The notes beneath the pieces were generated by a model. The model saw nothing but the letters and a program-made list of their open reading frames with translations, had not been told where the DNA came from and did not search any database. The translations under genes and the position numbers were made by a program. Source: a candidate division WWE3 bacterium (GTDB lineage: Bacteria; Patescibacteriota; 4484-211; JAGQKX01). Taken from it: a stretch of 6,998 bases of DNA. This document shows positions 1 through 6,408 of this stretch, piece after piece (the first letter of the stretch is position 1; every line of letters begins with the position of its first letter). The stretch is from contig JAGQKX010000037.1 in NCBI GenBank assembly GCA_020429905.1, forward strand, positions 1-6,998, in the 5' to 3' direction.

Positions 1-1
1 G

Positions 2-484
2 GGCGACATTCAGGTATCAGAACAGCCTGAAGGGTCTGTTTCCGTTGATGCTCAAAACCCAGCGGTTCCCGATGTGGCGGAAGCAGTTGATTCTGCGGAT
101 GGTGACACAGGGAAGGCCTATGCATTAGCCATTCTGGAAGGAGTCGTTCAAAAACTTATTGCAGATTCGAATGCCAGCGATAATCTTGATCAATTAACCG
201 TCAAAGACAGTGAAGAAGCACTCTATAGAATTATTGAACAAGATATACTGCAAGCTATTCACTACAAGTTGGTCCAAGGAGAATGGAATCGTGACGTAGA
301 TCTAGATTCGTTAGCGACCAAATTAGGCATGTTTGCGGCGATTGACGTACTGCGCGGGTTGAAATCGCAAGCACTAGACGACAGTTCTCAGCATAAAATT
401 CAGCTCGCAATTGATTACCTTATGGATGAGTATGACAAACTTGAGATTCAGGATGCTCAAGAACGTGTAACCCAACCTGCATAG
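2..484 (+). CDS. Hypothetical protein, C-terminal part (5' end outside window)
   Basis: The frame is open from base 2 to the TAG stop at 482-484, giving 160 residues with no start inside the window that must be used. A GTG at 74 could serve as a start, but it has no clear Shine-Dalgarno and the frame continues upstream of it, so I read this as the tail of a longer gene. The first 35 or so residues are rich in Asp, Glu, Ser, Pro, Ala and Val and look like a disordered linker. The rest is predominantly helix-forming, with regular hydrophobic spacing (for example LAILEGVVQKLI and ALYRIIEQDILQAIHYKLV) and an acidic end. There is no membrane segment, cysteine or recognisable catalytic motif. It precedes secA on the same strand, but a promoter candidate lies between them, so co-transcription is uncertain. 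I do not recognise the family and assign no function. Confidence 0.75.
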   Translation, partial: GDIQVSEQPEGSVSVDAQNPAVPDVAEAVDSADGDTGKAYALAILEGVVQKLIADSNASDNLDQLTVKDSEEALYRIIEQDILQAIHYKLVQGEWNRDVDLDSLATKLGMFAAIDVLRGLKSQALDDSSQHKIQLAIDYLMDEYDKLEIQDAQERVTQPA

Positions 485-499
485 AAATCTTTTTTTCAG

Positions 500-527
500 T
501 TGCTGATTTTTCAATGAAGTATATAAT
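500..527 (+). promoter_or_regulatory. Candidate sigma-70-type promoter for secA
   Basis: A perfect TATAAT at 522-527 lies 16 bases downstream of TTGCTG (500-505), which matches the -35 consensus TTGACA at its first three positions. Transcription would start near 534 and give an untranslated leader of about 53 bases before the secA ATG. The T-run at 490-496, just upstream, could help as an AT-rich upstream region. The site lies just after the stop of the upstream gene, so secA may be transcribed on its own. The call rests on consensus matching only. Confidence 0.5.
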
Positions 528-548
528 TAGAAACCGTCGTTATCTCAG

Positions 549-567
549 ATGTTCCTTTATTGAACAT
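549..567 (+). promoter_or_regulatory. Small hairpin in the secA leader
   Basis: ATGTTC (549-554) and GAACAT (562-567) are perfect inverted repeats around a 7-base loop. The structure would lie in the 5' untranslated leader, ending 19 bases before the secA ATG. It is short and AT-rich, so it is only weakly stable as RNA; as DNA it could equally be an operator-like palindrome. No T-run follows, so it is not a terminator. A role in secA translation or transcription is speculation. Confidence 0.3.
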
Positions 568-586
568 GTTACAATGACACCTGATT

Positions 587-3379
587 ATGCTTGAAATAGT
601 CACGAATCTATTTAATTCAAACAATCGTAATATGAAAGCCTTGAAGAAGCTTGTTTCTGAGATTGAGGCAAAAAAGCCAGAAATGGCTGAAAAAAGCTTT
701 GAGGATTTCCAAAATCGTACGTCTGAAATCAAACAAATGCTTTCAGCACAGGAAAACCGATCTTTTGAATCTGATTCAGTGCTTCTCGAACAGTTATTAC
801 CTGAAACGTTCGCTATGATTCGCGAAGCAGCGGGTAGAATCATCGGAGAATTTACCTTCGAAGAGCAATTAATGGTGGGTATTGTTCTTCATCAAGGCGG
901 ATTAGCTGAACAGAAAACCGGAGAAGGTAAGACACACGCTGCTGTTCATCCGACATATCTAAACGCTCTGACAGGGCGTGGGGCTCATGTGGTTACAGTT
1001 AACGACTATTTGGCTCGGCGTGACGCAGAATGGATGGGACCAATCTACCACATGATGGGTTTATCTGTAGGGGTCATTAACTCGCAAAATCAATCGTTTA
1101 TCTACGAACCTCCGATTGAAGTTTCTGAGGCAGCTTTCCCATTATCTGAAGAATACAAAAATAATACGGGTACAGGAAAATATCTTAAAGAAGTTACCAG
1201 AAGAGAAGCCTATCAGTGCGATATTACGTATGGTACTAACAACGAATTTGGGTTCGATTATCTCCGAGACAACATGGTCCAGAAGTTTGATCAAGTTGTT
1301 CAGACAAACGCACTTGGGGAATTTGGTGCTCATCATTTTGTTATCGTAGACGAGGCAGATAGTATTTTAATCGACGAAGCCCGTACTCCATTGATCATCT
1401 CAGCCCCAGCCGAAGAATCTAACGAACTCTATCAGCGGTTAGCCAATATCTTTAAATCTCTCGATAAAGGAAATTATGATAAAGAGGCGAAAAAGGTTAT
1501 TGATGGCGATTATGCGGTCGATGAAAAAACTAAGAATGGCATCATTAGTGATATCGGCTGGAAAAAAATAGCTAAGTCACTCGGAATTGAAGAAGATGTG
1601 CTGCATAGTGATCCAAGCAGAAAATTTCATGCTCAACGTGCCGCTGACTCGTATGCCTATGAACGAGACAAGGATTATGTTGTCAAGGATGGTGAAGTCC
1701 TGATTGTCGATAGTTTTACCGGTCGGTTGATGCCTGGAAGGAGATATAGTGAAGGGCTCCATCAAGCGTTAGAAGCAAAAGAAGGGGTAGCTATTCAAAA
1801 AGAATCAAAAACACTCGCAACAATTACATTTCAAAATTATTTCCGTCTGTATCAGAAATTATCTGGTATGAGTGCTACGATTATGACGGAGGCAGAAGAA
1901 TTTTTCAAAATTTATGAACTCGAATCAATCGCTATCCCGACACATCGCCCAGTTGCGCGCGTTGATCATTCGGACAGGATTTATAAACATCAGCGAGCCA
2001 AATGGAAGGCCATTGTTGACGAAATTGAAGAAATTAACAAAATAGGACAACCAATTTTGGCAGGAACCACAAGTGTAGAAAATAACGAATTGCTCAGCAA
2101 CCTGCTTAAACGTCGCTCAATAAAGCATGAATTATTAAATGCAAAGAACCATTTGCGAGAAGCAGATATCGTGGCTAAAGCTGGTCAAAAAGGGGCCGTG
2201 ACTATTGCCACAAACATGGCTGGTAGAGGTACCGATATTAAGTTGGGGCAAGGGGTAAAAGAGCTCGGAGGATTGCATGTTATTGGTACGGAACGACATG
2301 AAGCCCGAAGAATTGACAATCAGCTTCGTGGCCGGTCAGGCCGACAAGGTGATCCGGGTTCGAGCAGGTTTTTTGTGGCCTTAGATGATGATCTAATGCG
2401 GATTTTTAACGGAGACAAAATTGCTGGGCTAATGACGAGATTTAACCTCCCTGAAGATATGCCCATCGAGGCGAATATTGTATCTAAATCCATTGAAAAT
2501 TCACAGAAAAAAGTTGAGTCGTACAATTTTGACATCAGAAAACATCTTGTTGAATATGATGACGTTATTAACAAACAGAGAGAAATCATCTATGAGAGAA
2601 GACGTCGATTATTACGGGCGAGCGACGGGGATAGTACTTCACAGGCGAATATCAAACAACAACTAATTGATATCATGGTTAACTATGCACGACAGCTTCT
2701 TACAGCAGCAATGGCAAATCCTGAAACTGATATCCAAGAAGTTGTGAATGAATTAGATGCATTCCTTTCACTCAATGCTTCAGATAAAACCTCGCTTAAA
2801 GAAATCATCGATAAAATCGGAGCAACACATGATACTGAATCGGTTATTTCCGAGTTGGTCAGTTTTATCGAATATCGGTATGAGGCACAAGAAAAAGCAT
2901 TAGGAAACGATCAGATGCGTCAAATTGAACGTGTAATCCTTCTTTCCACCATCGATTATTATTGGATGGAGCATATTGATGCGTTGGACGAACTCCGCTA
3001 TGGCGTACGACTTCGTGCATATGGTCAACGTGATCCCTTAGTCGAATTTAAGAATGAAGCATTTAGAATGTTTTCAGAATTACTGGCTGAAATTGATTAT
3101 GAGGTTATTCATAGACTGTTTAAAGTGAAATTGGCTCAACCAGTTCCACAAACTTCAGAAATATTGGACGAAGCACAAACAGAACATAAGCAGATTGGTC
3201 AGTTTCAAGTTGATCGCGCAGAAGCGTCTTCTCGTTCAGAAGAAACTAATACCGATGAGGGGCATACTCATGAACCGACCGTTAAAAGTGAAGAAGAGAA
3301 AATTGGCCGTAACGATCCATGTTGGTGCGGCAGCGGTAAAAAATACAAACACTGTCATTACCCAGAATTACCCGCGTAG
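587..3379 (+). CDS. secA: Protein translocase subunit SecA (preprotein-driving ATPase)
   Basis: SecA couples ATP hydrolysis to pushing unfolded preproteins through the SecYEG channel at the cytoplasmic membrane. The 930-residue product is slightly longer than E. coli SecA (901). Visible motifs, in order: Walker A TGEGKT (111-116), VNDYLARRDAEWMGP (138-152), TYGTNNEFGFDYLRDN (214-229), the DEAD Walker B box (255-258) followed by ILIDEARTPLIIS, DSFTGRLMPGRRYSEGLHQA (375-394), GRGTDIKLG (546-554) and QLRGRSGRQGDPGSSRFF (579-596). After the helical scaffold and wing region comes an acidic linker, then the zinc-binding tail with C912, C914, C923 and H924, which normally contacts SecB or ribosomes and lipids. 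An insertion of about 35 residues (166-203) precedes the TYGTNNE block; I recall similar loops in CPR SecA proteins. Unusual residues are Q109 in AEQKTGEGKT (usually M) and GMSATI (427-432, usually GMTGTA). The ATG at 587 fits the usual SecA N-terminus, although no Shine-Dalgarno precedes it. Confidence 0.98.
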   Translation: MLEIVTNLFNSNNRNMKALKKLVSEIEAKKPEMAEKSFEDFQNRTSEIKQMLSAQENRSFESDSVLLEQLLPETFAMIREAAGRIIGEFTFEEQLMVGIVLHQGGLAEQKTGEGKTHAAVHPTYLNALTGRGAHVVTVNDYLARRDAEWMGPIYHMMGLSVGVINSQNQSFIYEPPIEVSEAAFPLSEEYKNNTGTGKYLKEVTRREAYQCDITYGTNNEFGFDYLRDNMVQKFDQVVQTNALGEFGAHHFVIVDEADSILIDEARTPLIISAPAEESNELYQRLANIFKSLDKGNYDKEAKKVIDGDYAVDEKTKNGIISDIGWKKIAKSLGIEEDVLHSDPSRKFHAQRAADSYAYERDKDYVVKDGEVLIVDSFTGRLMPGRRYSEGLHQALEAKEGVAIQKESKTLATITFQNYFRLYQKLSGMSATIMTEAEEFFKIYELESIAIPTHRPVARVDHSDRIYKHQRAKWKAIVDEIEEINKIGQPILAGTTSVENNELLSNLLKRRSIKHELLNAKNHLREADIVAKAGQKGAVTIATNMAGRGTDIKLGQGVKELGGLHVIGTERHEARRIDNQLRGRSGRQGDPGSSRFFVALDDDLMRIFNGDKIAGLMTRFNLPEDMPIEANIVSKSIENSQKKVESYNFDIRKHLVEYDDVINKQREIIYERRRRLLRASDGDSTSQANIKQQLIDIMVNYARQLLTAAMANPETDIQEVVNELDAFLSLNASDKTSLKEIIDKIGATHDTESVISELVSFIEYRYEAQEKALGNDQMRQIERVILLSTIDYYWMEHIDALDELRYGVRLRAYGQRDPLVEFKNEAFRMFSELLAEIDYEVIHRLFKVKLAQPVPQTSEILDEAQTEHKQIGQFQVDRAEASSRSEETNTDEGHTHEPTVKSEEEKIGRNDPCWCGSGKKYKHCHYPELPA

Positions 3380-3414
3380 TTTTTCTATCCCCACGACTAT
3401 CTGTATGGGATATT

Positions 3415-3423
3415 TGATATAAT
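3415..3423 (+). promoter_or_regulatory. Extended -10 promoter candidate for the methyltransferase-HD unit
   Basis: TGATATAAT (3415-3423) is a perfect extended -10 element (TG, one base, TATAAT), located 48 bases before the methyltransferase ATG and 36 bases after the secA stop. The -35 region is poor: the best match, ACGACT at 3393-3398, fits TTGACA at three positions with a 19-base spacer. This is acceptable because extended -10 promoters depend less on a -35 box. It suggests the two downstream genes can be transcribed independently of secA. Confidence 0.45.
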
Positions 3424-3458
3424 CCCGACTAACCAATTACATCAATATTTTCTCATGG

Positions 3459-3465
3459 AAGGAGG
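3459..3465 (+). promoter_or_regulatory. Strong Shine-Dalgarno for the methyltransferase gene
   Basis: AAGGAGG (3459-3465) lies 5 bases before the ATG at 3471 and is a near-perfect complement of the 16S rRNA 3' tail. It fixes the start codon. It stands out because none of the other genes in the window has a recognisable Shine-Dalgarno. Confidence 0.85.
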
Positions 3466-3470
3466 AACCC

Positions 3471-4235
3471 ATGAATACAACGGCATTTGATGTAACTATG
3501 TGGAGAAAAAGGGCTGGTCAGTACTCTAGTTTAGGTTGGGTACAAGACGGTTCCTTACTCCAGCCGCTAGCTGAAGTAGCTGCGGAATTATCTTTAGGTA
3601 AAGGAAATACCTACCTAGATATTGGTGTTGGCAGCGGTTCTGTCTTAAATCTATTAAAACAGGTTATTCCGTATGCCTTAGGGATTGGCTTTGATATTTC
3701 ACCCGAAATGTTACGCTCAGCGAATGGATTAGCTGGTTCGATCTTTATCGCGAACGCGTACCAAATCCCTCTTTTGACAAATAGTATTCAGTTTGCAACC
3801 ATGCGAATGGTACTCCACCACTTATGTGATAGTGAAAGAGCTATCTCGGAAATGGTGCGTGTACTCATTCCAGGAAGTACTGGTGTTATTGCTGAATATA
3901 TTGTCCCTGATGCGAAAACGCTGAAATTTGAAGAAAAGGTTTTTGCATTAAAAGAACCAGGTAGAAAATTATGGACACCAAGGTCATTGCATTCGTTAGT
4001 CAAAATGCAACCTGGTCTGAGGATAGACAAAATCGCTCTTGCGGTAATGCCTCAGTATAGTGTCCGAGATTGGATGGGTAAGAGTGGTCTCCCGCAGGAA
4101 GTGCAAGATGGCGTGTTACAATGTTATCTTACTGCACCTCCCGCTGTTGTAGACAGCATGGGAATCACGATAACCGATAATAACGATGCATTGGTCGATA
4201 GACCGTTTTCGTACATCGTGTTTACGAAAAAATGA
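3471..4235 (+). CDS. Class I SAM-dependent methyltransferase
   Basis: This 254-residue soluble protein looks like a Methyltransf_11/UbiE-like enzyme that transfers a methyl group from S-adenosylmethionine to a small molecule. Motif I, YLDIGVGSGSVL (48-59), is the glycine-rich SAM loop. The acidic residue at the end of strand 2 is D75 in GIGFDISPEML and would bind the ribose hydroxyls. The region around N95-P100 is the usual adenine-contacting segment, and MRMVLHHLCD (111-120), followed by AISEMVRVLIPG (124-135), is the motif II/III-like part of a Rossmann-type fold. The C-terminal 80 residues carry YSVRDWMGKSGLP and probably form the substrate-side cap. The start is set by the Shine-Dalgarno at 3459-3465. 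The gene overlaps the next one by ATGA, which implies translational coupling. Substrate unknown: a quinone role cannot be assumed, because CPR genomes commonly lack quinone pathways. Confidence is high for the fold and low for any specific reaction. Confidence 0.9.
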   Translation: MNTTAFDVTMWRKRAGQYSSLGWVQDGSLLQPLAEVAAELSLGKGNTYLDIGVGSGSVLNLLKQVIPYALGIGFDISPEMLRSANGLAGSIFIANAYQIPLLTNSIQFATMRMVLHHLCDSERAISEMVRVLIPGSTGVIAEYIVPDAKTLKFEEKVFALKEPGRKLWTPRSLHSLVKMQPGLRIDKIALAVMPQYSVRDWMGKSGLPQEVQDGVLQCYLTAPPAVVDSMGITITDNNDALVDRPFSYIVFTKK

Positions 4236-4822
4236 CCCATTCACAGCTTGGCCAGATTGAGCAATTTGCAAAAAAATTTCATTCGGATGATCCCCAACAT
4301 GATTGGGAACACATCATCCGTGTGAGGGTAAATGCGCTTGAACTGGCCAAGCATTACCCCGAAACAAACTTAGAAATTTTACAGGCAGCATGTTTTCTTC
4401 ACGATATTGGAAGAAGTGTCAAAGACGAAGGACATCCCGAAGAAAGTATCAAACTTGCCAGTCCGCATCTCCAGGAAATCGGATTGACCAATGATGAAAT
4501 TGAGGCAATAAATCATGCCATCCATTGTCATGATGTGAAAAAAATACATGAAGCGAATAGTATTGAAGCAAAGCTTCTCTTTGATGCAGACAAACTAGAA
4601 ATTCTGAGTGTATTTGGCTTTTTGCGCGTTGTCGTATTTTTGATGGAAGAACGGCATATGAAGATCTCTGAAGCAGTAAATTTTTTGTGGGGATTTTCAC
4701 TAAATGTATACGAAAAACTACTCAACACAGAAGAGGCACGGATGCTTATTGCTCAAGATATGGATCTTCTCCGAGCTATGGTAGAAAAATATAACTCTTG
4801 GGATCAGCGGATTAAACATTAA
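4232..4822 (+). CDS. HD-domain phosphohydrolase
   Basis: This 196-residue soluble protein belongs to the HD superfamily, metal-dependent hydrolases that usually cleave phosphate esters of nucleotides or related small molecules. The metal-binding pattern is visible: H27 in HDWEHIIRV, H57-D58 in FLHDIGR, H68 in GHPEES, H95 and H100 in INHAIHCHD, and D118/D120 in FDADKLE. The order and spacing resemble the small stand-alone YedJ/YpgQ-like HD proteins; there is no RelA synthetase domain, no GAF or response-regulator domain and no membrane segment. The start codon is the ATG within the ATGA that overlaps the methyltransferase stop, with no separate Shine-Dalgarno, so its translation probably depends on ribosomes finishing the upstream gene. 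The TAA stop lies 4 bases from the stop of the convergent VWA gene. The coupling suggests the two enzymes act in one pathway, but the sequence does not show which. Confidence 0.88.
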   Translation: MTHSQLGQIEQFAKKFHSDDPQHDWEHIIRVRVNALELAKHYPETNLEILQAACFLHDIGRSVKDEGHPEESIKLASPHLQEIGLTNDEIEAINHAIHCHDVKKIHEANSIEAKLLFDADKLEILSVFGFLRVVVFLMEERHMKISEAVNFLWGFSLNVYEKLLNTEEARMLIAQDMDLLRAMVEKYNSWDQRIKH

Positions 4823-4826
4823 TGTG

Positions 4827-6404
4827 TTAGGGAATTTCCTCATTGAGATTATACGAAGCTAAATTGTTTCTTAAATCATTCACAATCGAAGCGAAAATTT
4901 GGTCTAGCTCAGCAGTTGTTGGGGCATAATAATATTGGGCACCGGTTGCAGCGGCAACGTTGCTGAGTGTATAGGCATCAGCGAAAGGCCCCAATCCAAT
5001 AGTATAAATTGGAATACCAGTGATTGTTCGAACCCCAAGGTCGATGGTGAGCGAATCTATTGCCGATGCAGCATCTATGGCTGCTTGTTTACCGCATGCC
5101 GGTTGAACGAGTATTTTATCTATGGGAAAGTTTGGTTCTGAGTATGAAAGCGTCACGGTGTGCGTTCCGCTGTTAACATAGAAAGGTATATTATCTGATT
5201 GATCAATCCACGTACTGTTGTAGTTATTGTTGTTCCAGATTTTGGGGGACTGAGTATCAAATCTAATAAAGAAAGAACTGCTATTGCGGCTAGTTGAGCG
5301 AGTAATACCTCGTGCCTCATAAATACCTGCTCCGGGGATAATAAAATCGTAACTTGCGGTAGCATTTGGGTTGCTTGGGAGCATCCAGATGGCATTTCTG
5401 CCTGCGATATTCCCTGACTGGACACCATTTTGAAGATCTCCGTAATTAGTCTCTACCCACTGACATACATTCCAAGGACCAACAGTACTGGAAGCAATTG
5501 GTTCATCAAGACTATTGGGGTCCGTATCGCTATCTGGGCCACAGCAATCTCTTGGGTGGTTAGATAGTCCATCAGAAAGGAGAATAATTGCTGGAATGGT
5601 GTTATTGATATCCGCAGGAGGATTACTTTCGATGTATGATTTCATGTAATCACCGGCAAACTCAATGGCTGTGTCCATCGCTGTTCCTCCTTCATTTCCA
5701 GATGTATTGTTAGAGTTAATGGCATTGATTCTATTAATTAAGTTTTGAAATTCTCCACCGGGTGAATCTGGTTTGAGGTCGTGATATAACCAGTCGGTAA
5801 GACAATCTGGCTGGCAATTGCTTCCCCAACCAATCAATCCTCCGCGATCAATAACGCCGCCAGAGCCATTATCTAATAACCCGACAAAAGTAATCGCTGC
5901 GTCTTTGGTTGCACCTATTGGTTGATATTCTCCACTTACTTGGGTATCCCACATGCTACCGGAAAGATCCATGGCCAACATAAGATCAAGCGGTACACGT
6001 CCACCTGACTCAAATGCAATATCGGTTCCCACCACTTTTCGACTGATTCCTTCATAATTACCATTAATGGTTACTTCCCTAACTTCTTCCCCAGACCCAT
6101 TGGTGGTGCTAATGATAGTTCTACTAATTGTCACCCCATTTAACGTATACGAATCGTTATACGTTAACATCCCAGGCCAAGCAGGATTACTGGTGAGATG
6201 TTCAAGTGTTTCGTACATAGCTCCTTCCGTTGCATAATACGTTTGATCGATCTGTTCAATTTGTCGAATTTGCCCAGATTGCCGTCTTCCCAATTGCTGG
6301 GCGATCATTAGAGAAATGATTCCAATAGCCGCCGTAAGCAGAACAAGGCTGAGTACAGTTTGCCCTTTTGTGTTAATAAAATGTGTGTATCTATATTTAT
6401 GCAT
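4827..6404 (-). CDS. Pilin-like VWA protein with nested carbohydrate-binding-like domain; likely pilus-tip adhesin
   Basis: The product has 525 residues counted from the ATG at 6404. A short basic leader ends in KG (13-14), followed by the hydrophobic helix QTVLSLVLLTAAIGIISLMI (15-34) and then a polar helix with TYYATEGAMYETLEHL (55-70). This layout matches PilX/GspK-type minor pilins. The +5 position after G14 is Ser, not the usual Glu; GspK, the tip pseudopilin, also lacks this Glu. Residues about 138-510 form a VWA domain with a complete MIDAS metal site: D146, S148, S150 (DLSGS), T241 (GGTAMD) and D278 (LLSDG). Its last strands are IPIYTIGLG and AAATGAQYYYA. Within it, residues about 332-434 resemble a CBM6-like jelly roll (IPGAGIYEARG, SSFFIRFD, NSGTHTVTLSYSE, DKILVQP). 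There are six cysteines. A TTG at 6419 is an alternative start that would overlap the upstream gene by 11 bases; I prefer the ATG because it begins 4 bases after that stop. Neither has a Shine-Dalgarno, so coupled translation is likely. The adhesin role is inferred. Confidence 0.85.
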   Translation of the reverse strand: MHKYRYTHFINTKGQTVLSLVLLTAAIGIISLMIAQQLGRRQSGQIRQIEQIDQTYYATEGAMYETLEHLTSNPAWPGMLTYNDSYTLNGVTISRTIISTTNGSGEEVREVTINGNYEGISRKVVGTDIAFESGGRVPLDLMLAMDLSGSMWDTQVSGEYQPIGATKDAAITFVGLLDNGSGGVIDRGGLIGWGSNCQPDCLTDWLYHDLKPDSPGGEFQNLINRINAINSNNTSGNEGGTAMDTAIEFAGDYMKSYIESNPPADINNTIPAIILLSDGLSNHPRDCCGPDSDTDPNSLDEPIASSTVGPWNVCQWVETNYGDLQNGVQSGNIAGRNAIWMLPSNPNATASYDFIIPGAGIYEARGITRSTSRNSSSFFIRFDTQSPKIWNNNNYNSTWIDQSDNIPFYVNSGTHTVTLSYSEPNFPIDKILVQPACGKQAAIDAASAIDSLTIDLGVRTITGIPIYTIGLGPFADAYTLSNVAAATGAQYYYAPTTAELDQIFASIVNDLRNNLASYNLNEEIP

Positions 6405-6408
6405 AGGA

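Noticed and set aside
74..484. Complete small gene starting at the GTG at 74
   Set aside because: The same frame is open back to base 2 with similar linker-like composition, and no Shine-Dalgarno precedes the GTG, so a truncated longer gene is the better reading.
511..843. Minus-strand reading frame over the start of secA
   Set aside because: It overlaps the secA promoter, leader and coding start, and its translation is Ser/Phe/Ile-rich with no motif, typical of the shadow of a real gene.
3386..3412. Inverted repeat TATCCC / GGGATA after secA as a terminator
   Set aside because: The stem is 6 bp around a 15-base loop, no T-run follows, and the right arm runs close to the extended -10 element, so it is more likely chance than a terminator.
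4935..5428. Reading frames in other phases over the VWA gene
   Set aside because: They are fully contained in the VWA coding region, show no domains, and the VWA frame explains the sequence down to its MIDAS residues.
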